Source: DASQYE01 sp036389315
Lineage (GTDB): Bacteria; Acidobacteriota; Blastocatellia; Pyrinomonadales; Pyrinomonadaceae
Assembly (NCBI GenBank): GCA_036389315.1
Contig: DASVQF010000031.1
Span: forward strand, 72,132 to 136,131
Reading direction: 5' to 3'
Length of the DNA: 64,000 bases
Shown piece by piece: positions 25,311 through 33,673 of the stretch. The position numbers and the translations under genes are program-made. The stretch's first letter is position 1. Each line of letters opens with the position of its first letter. The notes under the pieces were generated by a model. It made no database searches. It was not told the DNA's origin and was given only the letters and a program-made list of their open reading frames with translations.

Positions 25311-26426
25311 CTATCGAGCGGGCCCGAAATGTTGGAAGCCTTCAGGCTCAAGGGCCCACTCGCGCGAGCCTTCGCGCAGGATGATGCGGCCAGGCCGGCC
25401 GGTCACGTCGCCTATGTAAGTGGCCGGGACGCCTTTGGTGCTGCGAGGCAGGCGGCGCAGGTTGCGTGGGTTAATAGTAAAGAGCAGCTCGAAATCTTCG
25501 CCGCCGTGCAGGGCCAGCAGCAGCGGGTCGAGCGCAAGCTGTCCGGGCAGTCGCGCCAAGTGCGGGTCGACGGGGATGCGTGAGGCTTCAAGCCGTGCGC
25601 CCACGCCGCTCTCTTCGCACAGGTGCGCGAGGTCTGAGGAAAGGCCGTCGCTCAAGTCAATCATCGCCGTCGCCAGGCGCTCAAGACCGAGGGCCGCGCC
25701 CCACTCGACGCGCGGCACGGGGCACAGTTGGCGCAGCATCAACTCTTCGGCCGCGCGTGTTGGGCGCTGGCGCTTCGTTTTCCCTCGATGCCTCGCTCGC
25801 TCTTCCTGCATGTCGAGGTGCGCTCCGCGCTCAAGCAGTCTGAGCCCGGCCGCAGCGCCGCCGAGCGTCCCCGTCACAAAGATGTGGTCACCGGGGCGCG
25901 CGCCTGAGCGAAGGACTGCGCGGCCCCTCAGCGTCTCGCCGAGCACGATTGAATCTACGACTATGCGCTCGGGCGTGCGCGACACGTCGCCGCCGATGAG
26001 CGTTACGCGATAATGATCTGCGAGGGCGAAGAAGCCTTCATAGAACTGGTCAACGAAGCTCGTCGTCCAGACCTCTACGGGGACGCCTATCGAGAGCATG
26101 GCCCAGAGCGGACGCGCGCCCATCGCGGCGATGTCCGAGAGAGAGACGGCCAGCGCCTTGTGGCCCAACAAGCGCGCTGGTATAGCAGCGCGCCGAAAAT
26201 CTACGTCTTCGACCAGCAGGTCGGCCGTGATGACGGTCTCGCGCCCGCCCGCCTGTCGAATAATCGCGGCGTCATCGCCAATACCTAAAAGCAGTGACGA
26301 GTGACGAGTGACGAGTGATGAGTGAGACTGTCGCCTGATGCGGTTGATGAAAGAGAACTCAGTGCGCGAGGATGAAGAGCGGGCATGACTTTCAAGGCTC
26401 TCACCATCCTCCTCTTCATCCCTCAT
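25311..26426 (-). CDS. thiL: Thiamine-monophosphate kinase with repeat-derived N-terminal insert
   Basis: 371 residues. Core signatures: GIGDDAAII, ITADLLVEDVDF, GHKALAVSLSDIAAMGA, LIGGDVSRTPE, ATAMIDLSDGLSSDL and LHGGEDFELLFT. It phosphorylates TMP to thiamine pyrophosphate. The usual N-terminal helix (EFSFINRIRR) is separated from GIGDDAA by QSHSSLVTRHSSLL, which is the in-frame translation of a family A repeat arm (26292-26326). The ATG at 26426 lies in a family B arm, one of three ATGs spaced 7 nt apart in three frames. The segment between (MRDEEEDGESLESHARSSS) also looks repeat-derived. The active-site core is intact, so the enzyme is probably functional. Confidence 0.92.
   Translation of the reverse strand: MRDEEEDGESLESHARSSSSRTEFSFINRIRRQSHSSLVTRHSSLLLGIGDDAAIIRQAGGRETVITADLLVEDVDFRRAAIPARLLGHKALAVSLSDIAAMGARPLWAMLSIGVPVEVWTTSFVDQFYEGFFALADHYRVTLIGGDVSRTPERIVVDSIVLGETLRGRAVLRSGARPGDHIFVTGTLGGAAAGLRLLERGAHLDMQEERARHRGKTKRQRPTRAAEELMLRQLCPVPRVEWGAALGLERLATAMIDLSDGLSSDLAHLCEESGVGARLEASRIPVDPHLARLPGQLALDPLLLALHGGEDFELLFTINPRNLRRLPRSTKGVPATYIGDVTGRPGRIILREGSREWALEPEGFQHFGPAR
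26292..26326. repeat. Family A single arm (A4) inside the thiL coding region
   Basis: Five consecutive heptads of the type GTGACGA on the plus strand with no matching second arm nearby. On the coding minus strand it is read in frame as SHSSLVTRHSSL. This orientation of the heptads is free of stop codons, which explains why the frame survives. Confidence 0.85.
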
Positions 26427-26445
26427 CCCTCATCCCTCACCCTTA
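26408..26445. repeat. Family B single arm (B4) at the aminotransferase stop / thiL start
   Basis: On the minus strand, TAAGGGTGAGGGATGAGGGA and onward: the aminotransferase stop TAA (26443-26445) leads directly into GGGTGAG/GGGATGAG heptads that contain the thiL ATG (26426). A shorter stem exists between GGATGAAGAG (26370-26379) and CTCTTCATCC (26412-26421). Confidence 0.75.
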
Positions 26446-27612
26446 GAGGTTTCGTCGCATGGAATCGAGCCCGGCTTCGATGGTCTCGATGGCCGTGGAG
26501 AAAGAGAAGCGGAGGTGGCCTTCGCCGTGTGGGCCGAAGACTATGCCGGGGACTGTGGCGACCTGTGCGCGTTCGAGCAGGAGGTCTGCGGCGCGGCGGC
26601 TATCGCGGTCGATGCGCGTCACGTCCGGAAAAGCATAAAAGGCTCCGGCGGGGCTCGCGCACTTGAGCCCAAGCTCGTTGAGGCCGGCGAGCAGCAGGTC
26701 GCGCCGCTCAAGATAGGCTGCGCGCGATTTTTCCAGGAAGTCAGAGGGCGTGGTAAAGGCCGCGAGCGCGGCCCACTGCGTCGGCGTTGAGACGCCGTTC
26801 GTGGAATAAAGCAGGGTCTTGCGCAATCCGGTCATCCAGGGCTCGCGCGCCACGGCGTAGCCCAGACGCCAGCCCGTCATCGCATAGGACTTCGAGAGCG
26901 TGTAGCAGGTGATGGTGCGCTCCATCATCCCTTCGAGCGAAGCTATGGAGACGTGCTCGCCGTCGTAGACCAAATCCTCGTAGGCTTCGTCGGCGATGAC
27001 GACCAGGTCGTGCTCGATGGCGAAGCGCGCGACCCGTTCGGCCTCCTCTCGCGTGAAGACCACGCCCGAAGGATTCTGCGGCGTGTTGTAGTAGATGGCG
27101 CGCGTCCGCCCCGTAAGATATTTCGAGAGGGTCTGTGTGAAGCCTTCGCGGCGCGCATCGGCGGTCGGGACTAAGCGGGTCGCGCCCTGGCAATGCGCTA
27201 TGAGGTCTTTGATCGGCGTCCAGTAGGGCGAGAAGACCAGCACCTCGTCGCCGGGATCGATGGTCGATTGAAAGGCCCCGAACAAGCCTTGCATCCCGCC
27301 GTTGACGACTATTGTATCGGCCTCGCTGACGGGCAGGCGATTGCGCTCTCTCAGTTTATCGGCGATGGCTGCGCGCAGCTCCGGCACTCCCGAAGAAGGC
27401 GCATAGCGCGTCTTGTTCTCGGCCAGAGCGCGCGTCATCGCCTCTTTGATGTAGTCGGGCGTGTTGTTGAAGGGCTCGCCGCCCTCGAACTGGTAGACGG
27501 TCGCGCCCTCCGCACGCAGTTCCATGATGCGGTTGCGTATCTGGACTATGTCAGAGAAGCCGACATCTTCCAGGCGCGCGGCGAGACGGCAAGCAGTTCG
27601 AGACGTAGACAC
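26443..27612 (-). CDS. Class I/II PLP aminotransferase (aspartate aminotransferase family)
   Basis: About 389 residues from a GTG at 27612 with GGAGG 13 nt upstream; the longer frame to 27714 merely translates repeat C2. Fold-type I signatures: YQFEGGEPFNNTP, RYAPSSGVPELRAAIA, VNGGMQGLFGAFQ, YYNTPQNPSGVVF, VIADEAYEDLVYDG, the PLP lysine in YTLSKSYAMTGWRLG, and the C-terminal Arg in HLRFSFSTAIE. It transfers amino groups between amino acids and 2-oxoacids; exact substrate not assignable. The stop runs into repeat arm B4 and thiL. Confidence 0.88.
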   Translation of the reverse strand: MSTSRTACRLAARLEDVGFSDIVQIRNRIMELRAEGATVYQFEGGEPFNNTPDYIKEAMTRALAENKTRYAPSSGVPELRAAIADKLRERNRLPVSEADTIVVNGGMQGLFGAFQSTIDPGDEVLVFSPYWTPIKDLIAHCQGATRLVPTADARREGFTQTLSKYLTGRTRAIYYNTPQNPSGVVFTREEAERVARFAIEHDLVVIADEAYEDLVYDGEHVSIASLEGMMERTITCYTLSKSYAMTGWRLGYAVAREPWMTGLRKTLLYSTNGVSTPTQWAALAAFTTPSDFLEKSRAAYLERRDLLLAGLNELGLKCASPAGAFYAFPDVTRIDRDSRRAADLLLERAQVATVPGIVFGPHGEGHLRFSFSTAIETIEAGLDSMRRNL

Positions 27613-27672
27613 GATTGACGGTGAACCTCCAGGGCTATCCGGGCGTGAATAAGAACCGAGATTATCACAGAA

Positions 27673-27760
27673 AAGGATGAATGCAGAAGGATGCAGGATG
27701 AATGAAAAGCTCAAAGCAATTGTCTTTCATTCATCCTGCATCCTTCCGCCTTTCATCATT
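27673..27760. repeat. Palindromic element, family C, copy C2
   Basis: Perfect 22-bp inner arms (GAAGGATGCAGGATGAATGA and its complement) plus an extra left unit GGATGAATGCA; the loop contains AAAGCTCAAAGCAATTGTCTTT. It adjoins the stop codon of the trypsin-like gene (27762) and precedes the aminotransferase on the minus strand. Confidence 0.88.
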
Positions 27761-27761
27761 T

Positions 27762-28634
27762 CTAACAGGCGGGCAGTGGAATCGTCACGCCGTAGGTCGT
27801 CATTACGTACTGGAAAAACTGGCGCACAGAGGCCGTGTCCAGCCGGTAGACGACGTTGGTCGAGCGGCACACGGCGTCGCCCGTGATGACGATTGCGACG
27901 AGAATCTGCTGGCCGTTGACGGTCAGGAAAGTGGGCCCGCCGGAATCTCCGAAACACGTCCCCCCGTTACCCGTCGAAGGATTCTGAGAGAGGCGCAGGT
28001 AGCCTCCGTTCAGAGAGTTGAAGCTTGAGAAGGAGTACATGCGCGGGATCGGGTTGGTGTCCTGGAAGTAGGGCACGCCTCCGCCCACCACGCGATTCTG
28101 TAAGCCGTAGCCGACGTTTGTGAAGACAGCGTTCTTCAGGCCATTCTGGGCCACGAGCTGATCGAGCAGCCCGCAGGTCGGAAGCTGCGCGGGCGTAATC
28201 CCTTTCGTGTAGCTCTCGGGGATAATCAGCACGGCTATGTCGCCCGAGTCGCTCTGGCTCTGATTGTAATTCGGATTGGTGACGACCTCAGTGACCGGAA
28301 TCAGGCTGGTCTTCTTCAGGTTGGTCAGGTCGCCGAAGGCTATGGACTTGTCGAAGCTCACGTAAGCCGTATAGCCCAGAGGGGCAAGCTCCTGTGTGAA
28401 GTACTGTGTGCAGTGGCTTGCCGTCAGGAACACGTCGGGGGCGATCAGCGTCCCCGTGCAGATCGGATAAATCTTTCCGTCCGGCGCTTTGACGATAAAT
28501 GCGCCGACGTTGCTGTACGTATTCTTCGTGTCGTTGAATCCGTAGGTGATGGCTCGGGCGCGTGGAGGGACGACGAGTAAGGTGATGGCCATTGCTGCTA
28601 AAAGCAGCGCGAAGAGAGAGTAAAGCCTGCGCAT
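27762..28634 (-). CDS. Secreted trypsin-like serine protease
   Basis: 290 residues; ATG 28634 with AAGGAGG 8 nt upstream. Signal peptide of about 28 residues ending PPRARA. Catalytic triad: His in FLTASHCTQYF, Asp in SGDIAVLIIP, Ser in CFGDSGGPTFL. Cys residues in CTGTLIAPD and ASHC form the usual disulfide pair near the His. Peptidase family S1, exported to the periplasm or medium. No propeptide or extra domain is evident. Target unknown. Confidence 0.9.
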   Translation of the reverse strand: MRRLYSLFALLLAAMAITLLVVPPRARAITYGFNDTKNTYSNVGAFIVKAPDGKIYPICTGTLIAPDVFLTASHCTQYFTQELAPLGYTAYVSFDKSIAFGDLTNLKKTSLIPVTEVVTNPNYNQSQSDSGDIAVLIIPESYTKGITPAQLPTCGLLDQLVAQNGLKNAVFTNVGYGLQNRVVGGGVPYFQDTNPIPRMYSFSSFNSLNGGYLRLSQNPSTGNGGTCFGDSGGPTFLTVNGQQILVAIVITGDAVCRSTNVVYRLDTASVRQFFQYVMTTYGVTIPLPAC

Positions 28635-28856
28635 GTGGGAATCCTCCTTAAATTGGGACTACTGAAACGATGGAAGGCGGCTGCGGAGATTGCCGGGCGG
28701 CGATTATATGCTTGGCGGGCCCGAGAGCACAAGCTGTGCGAAAGGAGTGCGCTCTCTGCGGCTTCGAGGGCGGCCAGGCTTTTGTGCCTGCATTTTCAGC
28801 AGCTAAGTTACCTGGTCTGACACTCACCTTCAACTCAGAAGGCTTAAACATAAGCA
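28635..28856. other. Upstream region between divergent genes, no gene recognised
   Basis: About 220 bp between the protease start and the MerR promoter. It presumably holds the protease promoter on the minus strand; I see no stronger signal there and no convincing small gene. Confidence 0.4.
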
Positions 28857-28885
28857 TTGACACGCCCTTGGTGCGCGAGTAACAT
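28857..28885 (+). promoter_or_regulatory. Sigma-70 type promoter for the MerR-family gene
   Basis: TTGACA (28857-28862) and TAACAT (28880-28885) with an ideal 17-bp spacer. The predicted leader is about 100 nt to the ATG at 28992. Confidence 0.7.
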
Positions 28886-28991
28886 GGCGGCAGCTAACTA
28901 GCGTCACGGCCCGTCCGAGCCGAAGTATCGTCAAGTATCCCGTAGCGTTAGCCTCCCCCGAAGGGCGGTCACTTTCCCGTTGAGGTTTGAG

Positions 28992-29531
28992 ATGGTTAAC
29001 CGAGCGACCGTTGCGATTCCCGAAAAGCTGTTCTTCAAGATCGGAGAGGTCTGCGAGCTGACGGGCGTGCAGGCGCACGTCCTGCGCTACTGGGAGTCTG
29101 AGTTCCCCATGCTCGCGCCGCAGAAGAATCGCGCCGGGCAGCGTACCTATCGCAAGCGCGACGTGGAGATGGCGCTGCGCATTAAAGAGCTGCTCTACGA
29201 CGACCAGTACACGATTGCCGGGGCCAAGAAGAAGCTGGCCTCGGAGCTGCGCGGAGCCAGCAAGCTCAAAGTCGTCACGCCCGAGATGGCCGGGGCCAGA
29301 GAGCCCGTCTCTGCCCCTCCGACACAATCCATCATGGAGCGTGAAAGCCTGCCCGCTTCATTCTCCTCCGAAACGCGCGCGAGCTCCCCGGAAGCACCCG
29401 CACAGCCGGGCACAAGCCTCTCGCTCACGGCCACCCAGCGCGACGCCGTCCGCCAGCTTGCCCTTCAGCTACAAGACCTCCTGGCGACGCTCGATGCCGG
29501 AGAAGCCGATTCTGGCGGCCAGCGCAAATAG
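28992..29531 (+). CDS. MerR-family transcriptional regulator
   Basis: 179 residues from the ATG at 28992 (GAGG 8 nt upstream). The winged-helix MerR domain is at the N-terminus: FKIGEVCELTGVQAHVLRYWESEF, then RTYRKRDVEMALRIKELLYDD and IAGAKKKLASELRG. The C-terminal part is Ser/Pro/Ala-rich and disordered, ending in a helix (AVRQLALQLQDLLATLD) that may dimerise. No Cys pattern for metals and no ligand domain. This short MerR type is common next to housekeeping genes; its target is unknown. A tRNA-Pro gene follows. Confidence 0.88.
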   Translation: MVNRATVAIPEKLFFKIGEVCELTGVQAHVLRYWESEFPMLAPQKNRAGQRTYRKRDVEMALRIKELLYDDQYTIAGAKKKLASELRGASKLKVVTPEMAGAREPVSAPPTQSIMERESLPASFSSETRASSPEAPAQPGTSLSLTATQRDAVRQLALQLQDLLATLDAGEADSGGQRK

Positions 29532-29544
29532 GCGCGGCGGCGAT

Positions 29545-29574
29545 TTGACAAAATTTTTTGTTTGCGGACATACT
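29545..29574 (+). promoter_or_regulatory. Promoter of the tRNA-Pro gene
   Basis: TTGACA (29545-29550) with CATACT (29569-29574) after an 18-bp, T-rich spacer. The start is expected about 5-10 nt before the mature tRNA end. Confidence 0.65.
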
Positions 29575-29585
29575 TAAGCCGTTAG

Positions 29586-29659
29586 CGGGACGTGGCGCAG
29601 CCTGGTAGCGCGCTTCCTTGGGGTGGAAGAGGCCGTGAGTTCGAATCTCGCCGTCCCGA
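29586..29659 (+). tRNA. tRNA-Pro (anticodon GGG)
   Basis: 74 nt with a full cloverleaf: acceptor CGGGACG/CGTCCCG, D stem GCGC/GCGC with loop AGCCTGGTA, anticodon stem CTTCC/GGAAG with loop TTGGGGT (anticodon GGG, reads CCC/CCU), T stem GTGAG/CTCGC with loop TTCGAAT, discriminator A. CCA is not encoded. Confidence 0.97.
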
Positions 29660-29672
29660 AATCCGAAGAAGA

Positions 29673-29716
29673 GGGCTTCTAGCTCGATCAGAGTTAGAAG
29701 CCCTTGACCTTTTTTG
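29673..29716 (+). terminator. Rho-independent terminator after tRNA-Pro
   Basis: GGGCTTCTA (from 29673) pairs with TAGAAGCCC (to 29703), followed by TTGACC and a run of six T. Confidence 0.8.
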
Positions 29717-29783
29717 ATGACTTTCTGGAACTTTTCCGCCCGCCGGCGCGAATCCAGTATGACTGCCTGTGGCCGGGTCAAAG

Positions 29784-30422
29784 ATGCCAGTGAACACGAC
29801 TCCCAGTGACGAAGAGCTGCTGCGGCTGATGATGGCCGGAGACGAGGAAGCCTTCACGACGCTTTACAGGCGGCGGCAGGGAGGGGTCTACAGGTTCGCG
29901 CTACAGATGAGCGGGTCTGAGGCTGTGGCCGAGGATGTCACGCAAGAGGTCTTTATAGTGCTGATGCGCGAAGGCGACCGCTACGACGCGACGCGCGGCT
30001 CTCTTCAGTCTTACCTCTACGGGATAGCGCGCAATCAAGTCCTGCGCCGCCTGGAACGAGAGCGCCCCTTCGTCCAGATCGCAGACGATGCGCAGGAGAC
30101 AGACCTCTTAAGCTCGGACATCTTCGTCGCCACAGACGACCCGCTCGCAGAGCTCGTGCATAACGAGATGATCGAGTCCGTCCGCCAGGCAGTGCTCGCG
30201 CTGCCCGCGCACTACCGCGAGGTCGTGGTGCTCTGCGACCTGCACGAGATGAGTTACGCGGAGGCTGCCGCCGCTCTCTCGTGCGCCGTCGGCACAGTAC
30301 GCTCGCGGCTGCACAGAGCGCGCGCGCTCCTGATTGACAGGCTGCGGGCGGTGAAAGAGCGGGGCGCGGAGCCGGACGCTGGCTCGAACGGCCTGCTTAA
30401 TACTGCGAGGTGCTTCGCATGA
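29784..30422 (+). CDS. RNA polymerase sigma factor, ECF subfamily
   Basis: 212 residues from the ATG at 29784; a GTG at 29769 is an alternative. Region 2 is at residues 15-85 (EEAFTTLYRRRQGGVYRFAL, VAEDVTQEVFIVLM, SLQSYLYGIARNQVLRRLER). Region 4 is at about 135-195 (VRQAVLALPAHYREVVVLCD, YAEAAAALSCAVGTVRSRLHRAR). ECF sigma factors direct polymerase to stress or envelope promoters. The stop overlaps the anti-sigma gene start by 4 nt, so the two are translationally coupled. Confidence 0.95.
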   Translation: MPVNTTPSDEELLRLMMAGDEEAFTTLYRRRQGGVYRFALQMSGSEAVAEDVTQEVFIVLMREGDRYDATRGSLQSYLYGIARNQVLRRLERERPFVQIADDAQETDLLSSDIFVATDDPLAELVHNEMIESVRQAVLALPAHYREVVVLCDLHEMSYAEAAAALSCAVGTVRSRLHRARALLIDRLRAVKERGAEPDAGSNGLLNTARCFA

Positions 30423-31261
30423 ATTGTTCCGATTTCGAGAGCATCATTAACGATCTTGCGCGCGCCCCGTTGCAGGACGCGAGCGAGCGAGCAGAGGCTT
30501 TGGCCCACGCAGAAGGCTGCCAGCGGTGCTCCGTGCGCCTCGCAGAAGAGCGCGCCCTGACCTCCGGCCTGCGAACGCTGGCCGCACGCGCCGCGCAGGC
30601 GCAGGCTCCCGCGCGCGTAGAGGCAGCCTTGCTCTCGGCCTTTCGCCAGCGCGACAATCTGATCTTGCTGAAGCCCGCGCCTGAACAGCCTCGGCGCGCA
30701 CGCAACATGCGCTGGGCCCATGCCGGGATAGCTGCGGCCGTGGCCCTGCTCTTTATCTTCGCGGCCCTCTTTTACGTGCAGCGACCGGAGCGGCAACAGG
30801 AGCTTGCGACGGCGCGCGACTCGCACCCCGCAAGGCTAGTGCTTTGGAATACCGATACTAATGGCGATACTAATCAACGCGCAGGCCGGCGCGTCGAGGC
30901 GGTCGCCGCGCCTGCCGAAAGAGACTTCTCGCCGCAGCTTGCCTTTGAGCGAGTCTCTAACAGGACGCGCGATAGATTCGAGGCCCCTGGTCGTCGCCTT
31001 CCTCAACCCGAGGGCCCGCAAGCGGTCAACGCGGCCGCTGTCTCCACGGGCGAAGACATCGCGACCGATTTCATACCGCTCAACTACGGGGCCGATCTGT
31101 CGAACCTGGACAGCGGGCGAGTCGTGAGGGTCGAGTTGCCGCGCACGGCGCTGGCGCGCTATGGCCTGCCCATGAACGCGGAGCGTGCGGGCGAGCCGGT
31201 CAAGGCGGACGTGCTGCTCGGCGAAGACGGCCTCGCGCGTGCCATTCGCTTCGTCAGATGA
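30419..31261 (+). CDS. Membrane anti-sigma factor with zinc-finger domain
   Basis: 280 residues from the ATG at 30419, overlapping the sigma stop (ATGA). The N-terminal zf-HC2-like region has the H-x3-C-x2-C motif HAEGCQRC, a short cytoplasmic helix region, one transmembrane segment at about residues 97-120 (AGIAAAVALLFIFAALFYV) and a periplasmic C-terminus ending in VKADVLLGEDGLARAIRFVR. Such proteins hold the cognate ECF sigma factor at the membrane until a signal releases it. The partner is the sigma factor upstream. Confidence 0.85.
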   Translation: MNCSDFESIINDLARAPLQDASERAEALAHAEGCQRCSVRLAEERALTSGLRTLAARAAQAQAPARVEAALLSAFRQRDNLILLKPAPEQPRRARNMRWAHAGIAAAVALLFIFAALFYVQRPERQQELATARDSHPARLVLWNTDTNGDTNQRAGRRVEAVAAPAERDFSPQLAFERVSNRTRDRFEAPGRRLPQPEGPQAVNAAAVSTGEDIATDFIPLNYGADLSNLDSGRVVRVELPRTALARYGLPMNAERAGEPVKADVLLGEDGLARAIRFVR

Positions 31262-31321
31262 GCGCGTGGGCCCGTAGCTACGGCGAGATATTTTTGAAAG
31301 CTGATTCGAGGAGAAGACGTA

Positions 31322-32371
31322 ATGAGATTGCGAAGACTTACAAAGATGAGCCTGGGGATGTTGCTTTTCATGCTGGCTCTGACGACGGGCGCGGCTGCGC
31401 AGCAGACACCGCCGGACAAGACCGAGCCTAAGACCGAACAGGACGTAATCATCCTGCGCGAGCCCGAGGGCGGGGCTGTTCATACGCAGGCGTTGCCGCC
31501 TCCCATCATCGGCATGGACGGGCCGGGCGGTGAGCCCCTGGGCGGACACACCTTCACCTTCGTCTCTTCGGAGATGAGCTTTGACAGCAAGACGGTGAAG
31601 GGCGCGCCCTACTCGGCCGAAGCCGTGACCGAAGTCACGCAGACCTTGAGCGACGGCAATCGCATCGTGCGCAAGAGCACCGCTTCCATCTATCGTGACG
31701 GCGAGGGGCGCACGCGCCGCGAGCACACGCTCGGCTCCATCGGCCCATTCGCCACCAACGTCGAGCCGCCGCAGACCATCTTCATCAACGACCCCGTCGC
31801 GGGCGTCAACTACGTCCTAGACCCGCGCACCCGCACTGCGCGCAAACTGCCGCTGCCGCGCCTTGAGAATCTCGCGGCGGGCGCAAGGCAGGAGATGAAG
31901 GTCGAAGAGAGAGAGGTGCATTCGACTGCGACTGCCGTGGGTGGGCCCGGCGAGCGGGTGATGATCTATCAGAACAGGGAAGCCGGAGCCGGAGCAGGAG
32001 CGGGAGAGCCTGGCCCATTCCGCGCGGCCGCGCCTGGGCCCAGGCCCGTGACGGAATCGCTCGGCAAGCAGACGATTGAAGGCGTCCAGGCCGAAGGCAC
32101 GCGCACGACCGTCACTATCCCCGCGGGCCAGATCGGCAACGAGCGGCCGATACAGATCATCACGGAACGCTGGTTCTCGCCAGAGTTGCAGACGGTCGTG
32201 ATGACCAAGAGCAGCGACCCGTTTGTCGGAGACACGGTCTATCGCCTGACCAACATCAACCGCAGCGAGCCCGCGCGCTCGCTCTTTGAAGTCCCGGCCG
32301 ACTACAAGGTCAAGGAAGTGAACATCCAGCCCACGATCCGCATCATGCGCAGGCCGCCCGACGATAAATAG
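31322..32371 (+). CDS. Secreted hypothetical protein in the ECF sigma operon
   Basis: 349 residues with a signal peptide (cleavage near AAAQQ). The middle has FTFVSSEMSFDSKTVKGAPY and RIVRKSTASIYRDGEGRTRR, a beta-strand pattern I have seen described only as hypothetical in acidobacterial proteins. The C-terminus (ITERWFSPELQTVVMTKSSD...SLFEVPADYKV) resembles outer-membrane lipoprotein-sorting or DUF4412-like folds. A Gly/Ala/Pro linker separates the halves. Placed 60 nt after the anti-sigma gene, it may be a sensor or target of that system. Function unknown. Confidence 0.7.
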   Translation: MRLRRLTKMSLGMLLFMLALTTGAAAQQTPPDKTEPKTEQDVIILREPEGGAVHTQALPPPIIGMDGPGGEPLGGHTFTFVSSEMSFDSKTVKGAPYSAEAVTEVTQTLSDGNRIVRKSTASIYRDGEGRTRREHTLGSIGPFATNVEPPQTIFINDPVAGVNYVLDPRTRTARKLPLPRLENLAAGARQEMKVEEREVHSTATAVGGPGERVMIYQNREAGAGAGAGEPGPFRAAAPGPRPVTESLGKQTIEGVQAEGTRTTVTIPAGQIGNERPIQIITERWFSPELQTVVMTKSSDPFVGDTVYRLTNINRSEPARSLFEVPADYKVKEVNIQPTIRIMRRPPDDK

Positions 32372-32395
32372 TTAAATCGCACCGCGCCGATTCGA

Positions 32396-32434
32396 GAAGG
32401 GGCGAAAGCTATGGTGGCTTTCGCCCCTTCTTTT
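32396..32434 (+). terminator. Rho-independent terminator of the ECF operon
   Basis: A 14-bp perfect stem GAAGGGGCGAAAGC / GCTTTCGCCCCTTC with a 7-nt loop, then TTTTGTCTT. It is 25 nt past the stop at 32371. Confidence 0.85.
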
Positions 32435-32452
32435 GTCTTAAAGCTCAGACTA

Positions 32453-32481
32453 TTGACAACGAAACCGGCGCGGCATAATTT
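32453..32481 (+). promoter_or_regulatory. Promoter for the small membrane protein gene
   Basis: TTGACA at 32453-32458; CATAAT (15-bp spacer) or TAATTT (17-bp spacer) follows. It lies about 90 nt before the ATG at 32564. Confidence 0.5.
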
Positions 32482-32563
32482 ACGCCTGCTCTTAAATGCG
32501 GTTCTCGCGCAACTCGCCTCGCGCAAGGTTGACTGCCGGCTCCGGTCATAGACTTATCTTCAG

Positions 32564-32968
32564 ATGCGGCTGCTTCACCTAATCCTGGGCATCTCTGTTG
32601 TCATCGTCTTTCTATTGACGGGACAATACATGGACTTCTATCTCAATCACATGATCGGCGTGCCGGATGGCCTGCGGATGTTGTACCGCACGCGCCACAT
32701 CTTTATTCTGCTGGCGGGACTGCTGAACCTGGCCCTGGCCGCTTACTTTACCTCTCGCGCTGAGCCCTGGCGCAAAGTCGTGCAATACCTGGGCTCGGCT
32801 CTCATCATCATCGCTTCGGCGCTCTTCATCGCGGCCTTCTTCTACGAGCCGAGGCTGGCCGATCTCTACACGCCTTTGAGCCACTGGGGCACATACACGA
32901 TTCTGGCCGGAACCGTTTGCCACCTGTTGAGCGGCGCGGGGCGAAGCAAGAGCGCAGGGGCGGGCTAG
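32564..32968 (+). CDS. Four-helix membrane protein of unknown function
   Basis: 134 residues with four hydrophobic segments (residues about 4-20, 44-62, 74-95, 104-123). The HIF and HW residues near helix ends (TRHIFILLAGLLNLALA, LSHWGTYTILAGTVCHLL) hint at a haem- or quinone-type integral protein, but I recognise no family. It has its own promoter and faces the OsmC gene convergently. Confidence 0.7.
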   Translation: MRLLHLILGISVVIVFLLTGQYMDFYLNHMIGVPDGLRMLYRTRHIFILLAGLLNLALAAYFTSRAEPWRKVVQYLGSALIIIASALFIAAFFYEPRLADLYTPLSHWGTYTILAGTVCHLLSGAGRSKSAGAG

Positions 32969-33030
32969 GGCGACGGTGGGCCAACGGCTCATAGACCGGC
33001 GCGTCCGGACTTTACCCTTCGGAGCCGCTT

Positions 33031-33456
33031 TTACTCCTTCATCTCTGCGACGACGATCTCCGAGGTGAGCGTCCGGTGGACGGGGCACTTGTGCGCGATC
33101 TCCTGTAGTCGCGCGTGTTGCTCATCGCTCAGCGGGCCTTCGACCTCTACTGAGCGTTCTATGCGATGGACGAACCCTTCCGCGCTGTGCGTGCATTCGG
33201 CGCAGTCCTCCGCGTGAATCCTGCGCTGGCGCAAGCGGACAGTGACGCGCTCGACGGGCCAGGCTTTGCGCCGCGCGTAGAGCGTCACGGTCATGGAGAT
33301 GCAGCCGCCGAGCGCGGCCAGCAGCAGCGTGTAAGGGTCTGGCCCGCCGCCCGCGCCGCCCAGGCTGATCGGCTCGTCAACGATCATCTCCTGCCCGTCA
33401 CCATAGCGCACACGATTCTGTAGGCCCGCCGTCGAGCTGACGATGACTTCACTCAT
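33031..33456 (-). CDS. OsmC/Ohr-family peroxiredoxin
   Basis: 141 residues from the ATG at 33456 (AGGAG 10 nt upstream). The two redox cysteines of the family are C52 (ALGGCISMTVTLYARRKAW) and C124 (HKCPVHRTL); residues GGAGGGPDPYTLLLAAL form the substrate loop. An extra CxxC (C85, C88; HAEDCAECTH) is unusual and could bind metal or serve redox. OsmC proteins reduce organic hydroperoxides in the cytosol. Divergent from sucC. Confidence 0.9.
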   Translation of the reverse strand: MSEVIVSSTAGLQNRVRYGDGQEMIVDEPISLGGAGGGPDPYTLLLAALGGCISMTVTLYARRKAWPVERVTVRLRQRRIHAEDCAECTHSAEGFVHRIERSVEVEGPLSDEQHARLQEIAHKCPVHRTLTSEIVVAEMKE

Positions 33457-33571
33457 ACTAGAAAGTCTCCTATTCCCGGCCTCTGAAGAGCAGCCCAAAC
33501 TTAGCGCGTTTGTGGTATTCGATCAATCCTTCCTGAGTATCGGCTCGATTCTTCTGCGGTATCCTCATGAC

Positions 33572-33600
33572 TTGACAGTAACCGTGCCCTCGCGGCTACA
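33572..33600 (+). promoter_or_regulatory. Possible promoter of sucC
   Basis: TTGACA at 33572-33577 with GCTACA 17 bp later (or TACACT at 19 bp); about 75-100 nt before the sucC ATG. Confidence 0.4.
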
Positions 33601-33673
33601 CTGGCGGCCGAACCCGTTTTATAAAATTTCTGTTAAGGTCGAAGCTGTCAGCCGTTCGAGCGAGGAGCGTAGC

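Noticed and set aside
27613..27714. N-terminal extension of the class I aminotransferase
   Set aside because: It only translates repeat C2 and a linker; the GTG at 27612 fits the family start and has GGAGG upstream.
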